Below, one piece after another: positions 1 to 8,574 of a DNA stretch of 64,000 bases. Within the stretch, counting starts at the first letter, position 1; every line of letters begins with the position of its first letter. The notes beneath the pieces are model-generated. The model saw nothing but the letters and a program-made list of their open reading frames with translations. It was not told the origin of the DNA and ran no database searches. The DNA comes from Streptomyces drozdowiczii (GTDB taxonomy: Bacteria > Actinomycetota > Actinomycetes > Streptomycetales > Streptomycetaceae), in the NCBI RefSeq assembly GCF_026167665.1, contig NZ_CP098740.1:5022001-5086000 (forward strand), given 5' to 3'. Made by a program: the position numbers and the translations under genes.

Positions 1-854
1 GTGCCGCCGACGACCTCCTCCGCGTACGCCTTCGCGGCGTCGCCGAGGATCTGCCGGAGGTCGGCGTACTGCTTGGTGAAGCGCGGCACCTTGCCGCCGG
101 TCAGCCCGACCATGTCGGTGTAGACCAGCACCTGCGCGTCGGTCTCCGGACCCGCGCCGATCCCGATCGTCGGGATGTGCAGGATGCGGGTGACCTCGGC
201 GGCCAGCTCGGCCGGTACGAGCTCCAGGACGACGGCGAAGGCGCCCGCGTCCTGCACGGCCTTGGCGTCGCGCAGCATCTGCTGGGCGGCCTCCTCGCCC
301 CGGCCCTGGACCCGGTAGCCCATCGCGTTCACGGACTGCGGGGTCAGGCCGATGTGGGCCATGACCGGGATTCCGGCGTCGACCAGCAGCTTGATCTGCT
401 CGTGGCTGCGCTCGCCGCCCTCCAGCTTGACCGCGCCGACACCGGACTCCTTGATGAGCCGGGTGGCGTTGCGCAGGGCCTGGACCGGGCTCTCCTGGTA
501 CGCCCCGAAGGGGAGGTCCGCGACGATCAGGGCGCGCTTGGTGCCCCGGACGACGGCGGCGGACAGGATGGCGATCTCGTCCATCGTGACGGGCACGGTG
601 GTGTCGTAGCCGAGGTGACAGTTGCCCATGGAGTCGCCGACGAGCATGACCGGGATGCCGGCCTCGTCGAAGACGGACGCGGTCATCGCGTCGTAGGCGG
701 TGAGCATGGGCCACTTCTCGCCGCGGGCGGTGGCGGCGGCGATGTCGTGGACGGTGACCCGGCGGTTGCTCTTGCCCCCGTACAGCGCCTTGCTGCTGTC
801 GGAGGGGGCACCCGCGGGGGTGGCGGACTGGTTCTGCGCAGCCTGAAGCGACAT
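1..854 (-). CDS. panB: 3-methyl-2-oxobutanoate hydroxymethyltransferase (PanB), 3' end outside window
   Basis: PanB transfers a hydroxymethyl group from 5,10-methylene-THF to 2-oxoisovalerate, giving ketopantoate, the first committed step of pantothenate and CoA synthesis in the cytoplasm. The reverse-strand translation begins [10 protein letters not shown] and carries the family signatures in order: [27 protein letters not shown] and VLELVP. These hold the metal- and substrate-binding Asp, Lys, His and Glu residues. About 284 codons are present, close to the usual full length, so only the last few residues are missing. ATG at 854 has AAGGAG nine bases upstream. An in-frame ATG at 875 would add seven residues but lacks such a site. 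The gene is divergent from the MFS exporter that follows. Confidence 0.96.
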   Translation of the reverse strand, partial: MSLQAAQNQSATPAGAPSDSSKALYGGKSNRRVTVHDIAAATARGEKWPMLTAYDAMTASVFDEAGIPVMLVGDSMGNCHLGYDTTVPVTMDEIAILSAAVVRGTKRALIVADLPFGAYQESPVQALRNATRLIKESGVGAVKLEGGERSHEQIKLLVDAGIPVMAHIGLTPQSVNAMGYRVQGRGEEAAQQMLRDAKAVQDAGAFAVVLELVPAELAAEVTRILHIPTIGIGAGPETDAQVLVYTDMVGLTGGKVPRFTKQYADLRQILGDAAKAYAEEVVGG

Positions 855-991
855 GGCAGGTGACTCCTTCGTCATCTCGAGGCGCCCTGACGGCGTCCCC
901 GGATCTCTTCCATGGTGGCATCCCGGAGCCTGTCGCGGGAAGTGGGCCGCACGGCCGGGCCCCCGGACCTGCCCTCGGTAAAGCTTTTACA

Positions 992-1010
992 ATACGAGAC
1001 GGTCTCGTAT
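992..1010. promoter_or_regulatory. TetR-type operator (19-bp perfect palindrome) at the MFS promoter
   Basis: ATACGAGACGGTCTCGTAT is a perfect palindrome: two 9-bp arms around one central G. It lies 25-43 bases before the ATG at 1035, over the expected -35 region. A -10-like TAGGCT at 1022-1027 puts the transcript start almost on the ATG, with no Shine-Dalgarno, so the mRNA is probably leaderless. The TetR gene at 2754, directly downstream of the exporter, is the obvious candidate ligand. The palindrome is seen; the pairing is inferred. Confidence 0.8.
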
Positions 1011-1034
1011 CGCAATGCGTCTAGGCTGCTCCTC

Positions 1035-2639
1035 ATGTCCACACCCTCCGGCGCTCCCGCCGTGTCCCAGATACCGGAGGCGGTCCACCGCCGCCGCTGG
1101 GCGATTCTCGTGGTCCTGATGTTCAGCCTGCTCATCGTGGTGCTGGACAACTCGATCCTGAACGTCGCCGTCAAGACGATCGCCTCCCCTTCGCCCACCG
1201 GCATCGGCGCCACCCAGAGCGAGCTGGAGTGGGCGATCAACTCCTACACGCTCGTCTTCGCCGGCCTGCTCTTCACCGCCGGCCTGCTCGGCGACCGCCT
1301 CGGCCGCAAGAAGGTCCTGCTCTTCGGCATCACCCTCTTCGGCATCGGCTCCGCCCTCGCCGCCATGTCCGACTCGCCCGGCCAGCTCATCACCTGGCGC
1401 GCCCTGATGGGCTTCGGCGCCGCCTTCGTCATGCCGGCCACGCTCGCCGTCCTGATGAACGTCTTCGAGCGCGACGAGCAGCCCAAGGCGATCGGCATCT
1501 GGGCCGGCAGCGTCGGCCTCGGCATCGCGATCGGCCCGATCACCGGCGGCCTGCTCCTCGAACACTTCTGGTGGGGCTCGATCTTCCTGGTCAACGTCCC
1601 CGTGGTGATCATCGCGCTGGTCGCCATGGTCCTGCTCGTGCCGGACTCGAAGGACCCGAAGCCGGGCCGGCTCGACCCGCTCGGTGTGGTGCTCTCCATC
1701 ATCGGCCTGGTGCTGCTGGTGTACGGCATCATCCGGGGCGGCGAGCTCGCCGACTTCACCGACGTCTCCGTCCTCCTCCCGGTCATCGGCGGCCTCGCCG
1801 TCCTGGCGGTCTTCGTCCTCCACGAGAAGCGCAGCGCCAGCCCGGCGATCGACGTCTCCTACTTCAAGAAGCCCGCGTTCTCCGCCGCCGTCGCCGCGAT
1901 CGCGCTGGTCTTCTTCGCGCTGATGGGCGTCACCTTCTTCTCCGCCTTCTACATGCAGAGCGTCCGCGGCTGGAGCGCCCTCCAGTCCGGGCTGCTGATC
2001 CTGCCGCTGGCCGTGGCCCAGATGCTCTTCGCGCCCCGCGCCCGGATCGTCGTCGCCCGCTTCGGCGCCCGCGCCGTCTGCACGGCGGGCATGCTGGCCG
2101 TCGCCCTCGGCCTGGCCGCCTTCGCGCTCTTCGACGCCGACACGCCCGTCTGGATCATGTGCGTCGTCTTCTTCGTCCAAGGCACCGGCATGGCCCACGT
2201 CATGCCGCCGGTCACCGTCGCCGTGATGCAGGCCCTGCCGCGCGAGAAGGCCGGCTCCGGCTCGGCCGTCAACAACACGTTCCGCCAGGTCGGCGGCGCG
2301 CTCGGGATCGCCGTGCTCGGCTCGGTGCTGTCCACCGTCTACCGGGGCGACATCGAGGGCCACCTCGGCGCCCTGCCCGCCGGGGCCCGGGACGCGGCGG
2401 GGGAGTCCATCGAGGCCACCCTCGCCATCGCGGAGAAGCTGGGCCCCAAGGGCACCCCGCTGGTCACCGCCGCGCACGACGCCTTCATGAGCGCCATGCA
2501 CGTCACGGCCCTCGGCTCGGCCGCCGTCGCCCTCGTCGGCACGCTCGTCGTCGCCCTGTGGCTGCCGGGCCGCGAACCGGCCGCGCCCCGGGCCGCACGC
2601 GACGAGGAGCGCCCCGCCCCGGCGGGCGCCGAACGATGA
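1035..2639 (+). CDS. MFS drug exporter, DHA2 (14-TMS, EmrB/QacA-like) family
   Basis: This 534-aa inner-membrane protein is a proton-driven multidrug exporter of the 14-helix class. [11 protein letters not shown] in helix 1 (residues 35-45) is the DHA2 signature. GDRLGRKKV (86-94) is the MFS motif A loop after helix 2, and many hydrophobic segments run to about residue 510. An upstream in-frame start at 912 would add 41 residues, but those overlap the operator palindrome and promoter, so ATG 1035 is preferred. A 15-bp-arm hairpin follows the stop, then the TetR gene. Substrate cannot be told from sequence; homologues often export antibiotics or dyes. Induction by TetR release is likely. Confidence 0.92.
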   Translation: MSTPSGAPAVSQIPEAVHRRRWAILVVLMFSLLIVVLDNSILNVAVKTIASPSPTGIGATQSELEWAINSYTLVFAGLLFTAGLLGDRLGRKKVLLFGITLFGIGSALAAMSDSPGQLITWRALMGFGAAFVMPATLAVLMNVFERDEQPKAIGIWAGSVGLGIAIGPITGGLLLEHFWWGSIFLVNVPVVIIALVAMVLLVPDSKDPKPGRLDPLGVVLSIIGLVLLVYGIIRGGELADFTDVSVLLPVIGGLAVLAVFVLHEKRSASPAIDVSYFKKPAFSAAVAAIALVFFALMGVTFFSAFYMQSVRGWSALQSGLLILPLAVAQMLFAPRARIVVARFGARAVCTAGMLAVALGLAAFALFDADTPVWIMCVVFFVQGTGMAHVMPPVTVAVMQALPREKAGSGSAVNNTFRQVGGALGIAVLGSVLSTVYRGDIEGHLGALPAGARDAAGESIEATLAIAEKLGPKGTPLVTAAHDAFMSAMHVTALGSAAVALVGTLVVALWLPGREPAAPRAARDEERPAPAGAER

Positions 2640-2657
2640 CGCCCGGCTGAACCTTCC

Positions 2658-2694
2658 GGGTGAACCGGGCCGTGTCACGCGGCCCGGTTCACCC
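2658..2694 (+). terminator. Hairpin terminator after the MFS exporter
   Basis: GGGTGAACCGGGCCG (2658-2672) pairs perfectly with CGGCCCGGTTCACCC (2680-2694) across a 7-nt loop. No T tract follows, which is normal for Streptomyces. It lies between the exporter and the TetR gene, so the regulator may have its own promoter or depend on read-through. Confidence 0.7.
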
Positions 2695-2753
2695 GTGGGA
2701 GCCGGCCCTCTTCCGCGTCGGCGAGAATCGGGGCGGCGAAAGGTGGTTTCACT

Positions 2754-3416
2754 GTGCAGGCTCAGGCACCGGACGAGCGGTCCGGCGAGGTTCCCGGCCC
2801 TCCGGGACCCGGGGACGACTCCGAGCCGCGCCGGGGACGGCCGCGCAGCGCCGCGGCCGAGGCGGCCATCCTGGACGCCGTCGTGGAGCTGCTGGAGGCC
2901 GGCGAACCCCTCGCCGCGCTCTCCATCGAGCGCATCGCCCGCACCGCCGGGGTCGGCAAGGCCACCATCTACCGGCGCTGGGCGGGCAAGGAGGAGCTCT
3001 TCGTCGACGTGCTCCGCGCCATCGAGCCCCCGGAACCCGAGGTCTCCGGCACCGGCGGCCTCGGCGACCTCCGCGTCCTGCTGGAGTCGATGCGCAAACG
3101 CGGCCTCGCCCAGCGCTCCTCCGTACTGCTGCACAACGTGTTCGCGCAGATGAAGAGCCACCCCAAGCTCTGGCACGAGTACCAGTGCACCGTGATCGCC
3201 CCCCGCCGCCTCGCCATGGTCGCCGCCGTCCGACGCGCCGTCGAGGCGGGCGAGCTGCGGGACGACACGGACGTGGAGCTGATGGACGACCTGTTCCTCG
3301 GCCCCATGCTCGTACGCACCATCCACCGGCCCGACGCGCCGCTGCCCGAGGATCTCGCCGACCGCATCATCGCCCTGGCGATGGAGGGTCTCGCGCCCCG
3401 GCGCGGACGGATGTGA
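2754..3416 (+). CDS. TetR/AcrR-family transcriptional regulator
   Basis: This 220-aa repressor has its helix-turn-helix at about residues 57-78 (LSIERIARTAGVGKATIYRR), preceded by a basic RRGRPRS stretch. The C-terminal half is all-helical and likely binds the effector. It starts at GTG 2754, with AAGGTGG about eight bases upstream. The long Pro/Gly-rich N-terminus before the HTH (about 28 residues) looks flexible. It lies just downstream of the DHA2 exporter in the same direction, so it probably represses that exporter through the palindrome at 992-1010. The ligand is unknown. Confidence 0.9.
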   Translation: MQAQAPDERSGEVPGPPGPGDDSEPRRGRPRSAAAEAAILDAVVELLEAGEPLAALSIERIARTAGVGKATIYRRWAGKEELFVDVLRAIEPPEPEVSGTGGLGDLRVLLESMRKRGLAQRSSVLLHNVFAQMKSHPKLWHEYQCTVIAPRRLAMVAAVRRAVEAGELRDDTDVELMDDLFLGPMLVRTIHRPDAPLPEDLADRIIALAMEGLAPRRGRM

Positions 3417-3581
3417 TCGTTACGTCACAGAGCACCGCGATTCCCGCTCCTGCGGAACTGCCGGAGCCGCCTCCCACGTCCTCGTGGCAGTACGACCGCC
3501 ACAGGCGGCATGAAAGGCATCGCGCATCCCCTAGGGTCGGGGACGCGGCGATGTGTACGGCAAGGCAGTGAGGACAGCGCG

Positions 3582-4610
3582 ATGGTGCAGGCGTACAGGG
3601 CGGACACCGGGAACGGCGTGGGACCGCAGCGCTCCGGCTCCCGCTTCCGGGACCTGCGCGACAGACTGGCCCGGACCCTCCGGGACCCCGGGGTCTGGCG
3701 GCGCGGGATCGTCCTGGCCTGCTGGGCGGTCCTGCTGACGCTCGTGATGGCCTTCCACTCCCGGATCCCCAACACCATCGGCAACCTGGGCAGCCTCACG
3801 GAGACGTTCCTGCCCTGGATCGGCGTGCTCATCCCGCTGCTGCTGGTCCTCGGCCTGGTGCGCCGCTCGGCGACCGCGGTGGTGGCGCTGGTGCTGCCGG
3901 TGGTGGTCTGGCTCAACATGTTCGGCGGCCTGTTCGCGGACAAGTCCGGCAGCGGCGGCGACCTGACCGTCGCCACGCACAACGTCAACGCGGACAACCC
4001 CGACCCGGCCGCCACCGCCGACCAGGTCGCGGGTTCCGGCGCGGACGTCGTCGCCCTCCAGGAGCTGCCCGCCGGCAAGGTGGCGGCGTACGAGAAGGCG
4101 CTCGAAGGGCGCTTCCGGTACCACTCGGTGCAGGGCACCGTGGGCCTCTGGAGCAAGTACCCGCTGAGCGACACCCGGCCGGTGGACCTCAAGATGGGCT
4201 GGGTCCGCGCGATGCGGACCACCGTCGCGACGCCCGAGGGGCCCCTCGCGGTCTACGTGGCGCACCTGCCGTCCGTACGCGTCAAGCTCCACGCCGGCTT
4301 CACCGCCAACCAGCGCGACCAGAGCGCCGACGCCCTCGGCAAGGCCATCTCCCGCGAACCGCTCGCCCGCGTCGCCCTGCTCGGCGACCTCAACGGCACG
4401 ATGAACGACCGCGCGCTCAAGGCGGTCACCTCGCAGATGCGCTCCACGCAGGGCGCGGCCGGCGACGGCTTCGGGTTCAGCTGGCCCGCGAAGTTCCCGA
4501 TGGCCCGGATCGACCAGATCATGGTCAAGGGCGTCGAGCCGATGTCCTCCTGGACGCTCCCCGCCACCGGCAGCGACCACCTCCCGATCGCCGCCCGCGT
4601 CAAACTCTGA
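3582..4610 (+). CDS. Membrane-anchored endonuclease/exonuclease/phosphatase-fold protein
   Basis: This 342-aa protein has three hydrophobic segments between residues about 41 and 112, then an EEP (DNase I-like) domain. Catalytic landmarks are ATHNVNADN near 131, VVALQELP with the metal-binding Glu at about 161, LLGDLNGT near 270, and the C-terminal SDHLPI His motif. The domain probably faces outside the membrane and hydrolyses phosphodiesters or phosphomonoesters; the substrate is unknown. ATG 3582 is chosen because a GAGGA-type site precedes it. A start at 3510 would add 24 residues with no site. Family assignment is firm; substrate and role are not. Confidence 0.88.
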   Translation: MVQAYRADTGNGVGPQRSGSRFRDLRDRLARTLRDPGVWRRGIVLACWAVLLTLVMAFHSRIPNTIGNLGSLTETFLPWIGVLIPLLLVLGLVRRSATAVVALVLPVVVWLNMFGGLFADKSGSGGDLTVATHNVNADNPDPAATADQVAGSGADVVALQELPAGKVAAYEKALEGRFRYHSVQGTVGLWSKYPLSDTRPVDLKMGWVRAMRTTVATPEGPLAVYVAHLPSVRVKLHAGFTANQRDQSADALGKAISREPLARVALLGDLNGTMNDRALKAVTSQMRSTQGAAGDGFGFSWPAKFPMARIDQIMVKGVEPMSSWTLPATGSDHLPIAARVKL

Positions 4611-4654
4611 CGCAACGAGCCGTTTACCGGATCTCCCCACTTCTCTGAGAGACT

Positions 4655-4673
4655 TTGTTCCGTACGGGAACAA
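4655..4673. promoter_or_regulatory. Inverted repeat upstream of the second MFS gene
   Basis: TTGTTCCGTACGGGAACAA has 7-bp arms (TTGTTCC/GGAACAA) around GTACG, 168 bases before the ATG at 4841. Its size and symmetry suit a dimeric repressor. No regulator gene lies beside it, so any partner is encoded elsewhere. Confidence 0.4.
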
Positions 4674-4840
4674 GGTCGCCGGCGACGAGGCCGGTCCGCC
4701 GCCGTGCGCCCCGCCGACCGGCGGACCGCGCGGGCGTGCGTACGACCACGTCCCCTCCCGCCCTCTCCGCGTGTCCGCAGGCCCCGACCGGGCCCCGCCG
4801 GGCTGCGGCGGGGGGCCCTGAAGCGGAAAGGTCTCTCCTC

Positions 4841-6067
4841 ATGCCCCTGGCCCTGCTCGCGCTGGCCGTGAGCGCCTTCGGCATCGGCACCACCGAGTTC
4901 GTGATGATGGGCCTGCTGCCCGATGTCGCGGACGACCTCGGCACCTCCGTCCCCACCGCGGGCTACCTCGTGTCGGCGTACGCGATCGGTGTGGTGATCG
5001 GCGCCCCGCTGCTGACCGCCGTCGGCTCCCGCGTCCCGCGCAAGCGGATGCTCCTGCTCCTGATGGCCCTCTTCACCGTCGGCAACCTCGCCTCCGCGCT
5101 CGCCCCGGGCTTCGGCTGGCTGATCGCGGGCCGGCTCCTGGCCGGGCTGCCGCACGGCGCCTTCTTCGGCGTCGGGGCCGTCGTCGCCTCCCGCCTCGTG
5201 CCCGAGGGGCGCCGGGCGCGGGCCGTCGCGACGATGTTCCTCGGCCTGACGGTCGCCAACATCGTCGGCGTACCGGCGGCCACCCTGCTCGGCCAGCACC
5301 TCGGCTGGCGGGCCACCTTCCTGGTCGTCGCGGCCATCGGCGTCTGCGCGATGGCGGCCCTCGCCCGGCTCGTCCCGCAGATCCCCGTGGAGGCCCGGCA
5401 GAACGTGCGCCACGAGCTGCGGGCGCTCGGCAACCGGCAGGTCCTGCTCGGCCTCCTCACCGCGGTCTTCGGCTTCGCCGGCGTGTTCGCGGTCTACTCC
5501 TACCTTTCCGCGATGACCACGAAGGCCATGGGCTTCGGCGAATCCGCCGTGACGCCGGTGCTCGCGCTCTTCGGCATCGGCATGACCCTGGGCGCCCTGG
5601 CCGCCGGCCCGCTCACGGACCGGGCCCTGCGCCCGACGCTGTACGGCTCCCTGGGCGCCCTCGCCGTGGTCCTGGCGGTCTTCCCGCTGGCGGCGCACAT
5701 CAAGTGGGCGGCGCTGGTGATGGTGGTGCTGCTGGGCGCGGTCGGCTTCATGACGACCACGCCGCTCCAGATGCTGGTCATGAACAAGGCCAAGGACGCC
5801 CCCACCCTGGCCTCCGCCTCCAACCACTCCGCCTTCAACCTGGCCAACGCGGGCGGCGCGTGGCTCGGCGGCGCGGCGATCGCGGCGGGCTGGGGCTGGA
5901 CGTCCCCCGCCGTAGTGGGCGCGGCCCTGGCCCTGGCGGGCCTGGCGATCGCGGCGACGGCGGGAGCGCTGGACCACGAGCGCGGCACGTCGAAGGTGGT
6001 GGCGAGCCAGAACCCAGCCCGTCCGGCGCTTGAGGACAAGACCTCGGCCACGACGGACCGCACCTGA
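4841..6067 (+). CDS. MFS transporter, DHA1 (12-TMS, AraJ/Cmx-like)
   Basis: A 408-aa exporter of the 12-helix type. The opening (MPLALLALAVSAFGIGTTEF) carries the GxxTTEFV signature of the AraJ/chloramphenicol-efflux branch in helix 1, followed by GSRVPRKRM (motif A) after helix 2. Substrates of this branch include sugars and chloramphenicol-like drugs; none can be assigned here. ATG 4841 has GGAAAGG about nine bases upstream. The last 18 codons (from about 6014) are read through a 26-bp repeat that recurs just after the gene, so the tail beginning NPARPALEDK is probably an accretion and not family sequence. It converges on nadE. Confidence 0.88.
   Translation: MPLALLALAVSAFGIGTTEFVMMGLLPDVADDLGTSVPTAGYLVSAYAIGVVIGAPLLTAVGSRVPRKRMLLLLMALFTVGNLASALAPGFGWLIAGRLLAGLPHGAFFGVGAVVASRLVPEGRRARAVATMFLGLTVANIVGVPAATLLGQHLGWRATFLVVAAIGVCAMAALARLVPQIPVEARQNVRHELRALGNRQVLLGLLTAVFGFAGVFAVYSYLSAMTTKAMGFGESAVTPVLALFGIGMTLGALAAGPLTDRALRPTLYGSLGALAVVLAVFPLAAHIKWAALVMVVLLGAVGFMTTTPLQMLVMNKAKDAPTLASASNHSAFNLANAGGAWLGGAAIAAGWGWTSPAVVGAALALAGLAIAATAGALDHERGTSKVVASQNPARPALEDKTSATTDRT
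6014..6039. repeat. 26-bp direct repeat, copy 1 (inside MFS gene 3' end)
   Basis: The 26 bases beginning CCAGCCCGTCCGGCG are identical to 6087-6112, 73 bases further on. Copy 1 is translated as the C-terminal tail of the MFS protein. A related sequence (CCAGCCCCTCCGGCG...) lies after glnE at about 23672. From general knowledge this is a very common dispersed intergenic sequence in Streptomyces. Confidence 0.8.
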
Positions 6068-6086
6068 CCACCGAGACCGGCCACAT

Positions 6087-6112
6087 CCAGCCCGTCCGGC
6101 GCTTGAGGACAA
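6087..6112. repeat. 26-bp direct repeat, copy 2 (intergenic)
   Basis: Identical to 6014-6039. Here its first part forms the left arm of the hairpin at 6089-6133. Confidence 0.8.
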
Positions 6113-6133
6113 AGCCCCAGCCCCGGACGGGCT
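6089..6133. terminator. Bidirectional hairpin between MFS gene and nadE
   Basis: AGCCCGTCCGG (6089-6099) pairs perfectly with CCGGACGGGCT (6123-6133) across a 23-nt loop. It lies in the 89-bp gap between convergent genes, so it can stop transcripts from both sides. The left arm belongs to the dispersed repeat. Confidence 0.65.
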
Positions 6134-6156
6134 CGCGTATCAGGGACCCGCCGGCG

Positions 6157-7911
6157 TCAGCCGGCCTCGCGCCACCGATTCGTGATCGGCAGCCGCCGGT
6201 CCTTCCCGAACCCCTTCGGCGAGATCTTCGTCCCCGGCGGATACTGCCGCCGCTTGTACTCGGCCGTGTCGACCATCCGCAGCGTCTTCGCCACCAGCGC
6301 CCGGTCGAACCCGGCCGCGACGATCGCTTCGAGACCCTGGTCCCGGTCCACGTACAGCTCCAGGATGCGGTCGAGCACGTCGTAGTCCGGCAGGGAGTCC
6401 GTGTCCACCTGCCCCGGCCGCAGCTCCGCGCTCGGCGGCTTCGTGATGGACGCCTCCGGGATCGGCGGGGTCTGCCCGCGCTCCTCGGCGGCCCGGTTGC
6501 GCCACTTGGCCAGCCGGAACACCGACGTCTTGTACACGTCCTTGATCGGCCCGTACGCCCCGACGGAGTCCCCGTACAGCGTCGAGTACCCGACCGCCAG
6601 CTCCGACTTGTTGCCGGGGGCCAGGACGATCTGGCCCTCCTGGTTGGAGATGGCCATCAGCATCGTGCCGCGCAGCCGCGACTGGAGGTTCTCCTCGGCG
6701 AGCCCGGTGAGCCCCAGCGAACCCATGTACGCGTCGAACATCGGCTCGATCGGCACGGTCCGGAAGTTGAGCCCGGTGCGCCGCGCCAGCTCGGCCGCGT
6801 CGCCCTTGGAGTGGTCGGAGGAGTACTTCGACGGCATCGAGACCCCGTACACCTGCTGCGCACCGAGCGCGTCGCAGGCGATCGCGGCGACGAGCGCCGA
6901 GTCGATGCCCCCGGAGAGCCCGATGAGCACGCTGTTGAAGCCGTTCTTCGCGGCGTAGGCCCGCAGGCCGACCACGAGGGCCGTGTACAGCTCCTCGTCG
7001 TCGTCCAGCCGGTCCGCGTAACCGCCCGCCAGCTCCGCCTCGTACGGCGGCAGCGGCTCCTCGGAGAGGACGACGTGGTCGATCCGCAGCCCGTCGTCCA
7101 CCACGCCCGAGGGCGCCTCGGCCGGGGCGGCGGGCAGCTCCAGATCCAGGATCACGCTGCCCTCGGCGAACTGCGGGGCGCGGGCGATGACCTCGCCCTC
7201 CCGGTCGACCACGATCGAGTCGCCGTCGAAGACCAGCTCGTCCTGGCCGCCGATCATCGCGAGGTAGGCGGTCGTGCAGCCGGCCTCACGGGCGCGCTTG
7301 CGGACCAGTTCCAGCCGGGTGTCGTCCTTGTCCCGCTCGTACGGCGAGGCGTTGACCGACAGCAGCAGCCCGGCCCCGGCGGCGCGCGCGGCCGGGACGC
7401 GGCCGCCGTCCTGCCACAGGTCCTCGCAGATCGCGAGGGCGACATCGATGCCGTGAACGCGTACGACCGGCATCGAGTCGCCCGGCACGAAGTACCGGAA
7501 CTCGTCGAAGACGCCGTAGTTCGGCAGATGGTGCTTGGCGAAGTTCAGCGCGATCCCGCCGCGGTGCAGCACCGCGGCCGCGTTGCGCGGCGACCCGGCC
7601 GGCTGGCCGTAGCGCTCCGCCGCGAACTCCGAGCGGTCGAGGTAGCCGACGAGGACCGGGATCTCCCCGAAGCCCTCCGCGTCGAGGCGGGCGGCGAGCG
7701 CGCGCAGCGCCGCGCGCGACGCCTCGACGAAGGAAGACCGCAGGGCCAGGTCCTCGACGGGGTAGCCGGTCAGCACCATCTCGGGGAACGCCACGAAGTG
7801 GGCGCCCTGTTCGGCGGAGTGCCGGGTCCAGTGGACGATCGCCTCGGCGTTGCCGGCGAGGTCGCCGACGGTCGAGTCGATCTGATTCAGTGCGAGGCGT
7901 AGTTGAGGCAC
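6157..7911 (-). CDS. nadE: Glutamine-dependent NAD+ synthetase
   Basis: NadE makes NAD+ from deamido-NAD+, ATP and glutamine in the cytoplasm. The 584-aa protein has two domains. The N-terminal nitrilase-like glutaminase carries Glu44 (AFPEMVLTGYP), Lys126 (NFAKHHLPNYG) and Cys162 (LAICEDLWQDGG). The C-terminal synthetase has the PP-loop LSGGIDSALVAA near residue 300 and APGNKSELAVGY further on. The GTG at 7911 (VPQLRLALNQ) is preferred. A TAGAGT hexamer ends seven bases before it, suggesting a leaderless transcript. GTG 7920 would add three residues. The gene is convergent with the MFS gene and in the same direction as the CBS gene. Confidence 0.96.
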   Translation of the reverse strand: MPQLRLALNQIDSTVGDLAGNAEAIVHWTRHSAEQGAHFVAFPEMVLTGYPVEDLALRSSFVEASRAALRALAARLDAEGFGEIPVLVGYLDRSEFAAERYGQPAGSPRNAAAVLHRGGIALNFAKHHLPNYGVFDEFRYFVPGDSMPVVRVHGIDVALAICEDLWQDGGRVPAARAAGAGLLLSVNASPYERDKDDTRLELVRKRAREAGCTTAYLAMIGGQDELVFDGDSIVVDREGEVIARAPQFAEGSVILDLELPAAPAEAPSGVVDDGLRIDHVVLSEEPLPPYEAELAGGYADRLDDDEELYTALVVGLRAYAAKNGFNSVLIGLSGGIDSALVAAIACDALGAQQVYGVSMPSKYSSDHSKGDAAELARRTGLNFRTVPIEPMFDAYMGSLGLTGLAEENLQSRLRGTMLMAISNQEGQIVLAPGNKSELAVGYSTLYGDSVGAYGPIKDVYKTSVFRLAKWRNRAAEERGQTPPIPEASITKPPSAELRPGQVDTDSLPDYDVLDRILELYVDRDQGLEAIVAAGFDRALVAKTLRMVDTAEYKRRQYPPGTKISPKGFGKDRRLPITNRWREAG

Positions 7912-7983
7912 GCGCCCCACTCTAATCGTCTGACTGACGCGATGTCCCGGCGGGCCGTGCGAAAGGGCGATGCGCGCGGCCGG

Positions 7984-8418
7984 TCAGCCGGCGGCGGTCC
8001 GCGCGTAGACCTGTTCCGCCCAGTCCGCGATCTGGTCGTCGGAGAGGTGCCGGGCGAGATCCGCCTCGCTGATCATGCCGACGAGCTTCTTGTCCTCGAC
8101 GACGGGGAGCCGGCGGATCTGGTGGCTCCGCATCTCCTCCAGCACCGCTTCCACGTCCGCGTCCGCGTCGATCCAGCGGGGTGTGCCCTGGGCGAGGTCG
8201 CCGGCGGTGACCGCGGCCGGGTCCCGCCCCTCCGCCACGCAGCCGACGACGATGTCGCGGTCGGTGAGGATGCCGATCATCCGGTCGTCCTCACCGCTGG
8301 CCGAGATGGGCAGCGCCCCGACGTGGTGCTCGCGCATCAGCTGGGCGGCGCGGTCCAGGGTCTCGTGCGCCGGAATCCAGGTGGCGCCGGTGTGCATGAT
8401 GTCCTTGGCGGTGGTCAT
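7984..8418 (-). CDS. CBS-domain protein (tandem CBS pair)
   Basis: This 144-aa cytoplasmic protein is made of two CBS motifs: about residues 1-65 (DIMHTGATWIP ... ILTDRDIVVG) and 70-130 (ADADVEAVLEEMRSHQIRRLPVV ... GMISEADLA). Stand-alone CBS pairs bind adenine nucleotides and act as energy or stress sensors, often as dimers; the target here is unknown. The start at 8418 is preceded by a GGAGGAAT-type site. It lies upstream of nadE in the same direction with a 72-bp gap; an adenine-nucleotide sensor beside an NAD synthetase is suggestive only. Confidence 0.93.
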   Translation of the reverse strand: MTTAKDIMHTGATWIPAHETLDRAAQLMREHHVGALPISASGEDDRMIGILTDRDIVVGCVAEGRDPAAVTAGDLAQGTPRWIDADADVEAVLEEMRSHQIRRLPVVEDKKLVGMISEADLARHLSDDQIADWAEQVYARTAAG

Positions 8419-8574
8419 GGGGGATTCCTCCTGCGTACCGAGGGGGCGGCCGTACGTACATCCCGAGCGAACCCATCGTCATGGGCCCGTTCGGGGGATG
8501 CGACCGCTGTAGCCCATTCGGGTGCATTTGCGGTACGAGGGAACTTTCCGGACGCGCCGCCTCGGCGGCCCGGA

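Noticed and set aside
8440..8530. Two similar stretches (GCCCGTTCGGGGG and GCCCATTCGGGTG) before the CBS gene
   Set aside because: The similarity covers only about 13 bases with mismatches, and the symmetry is weak; not enough to call an operator.
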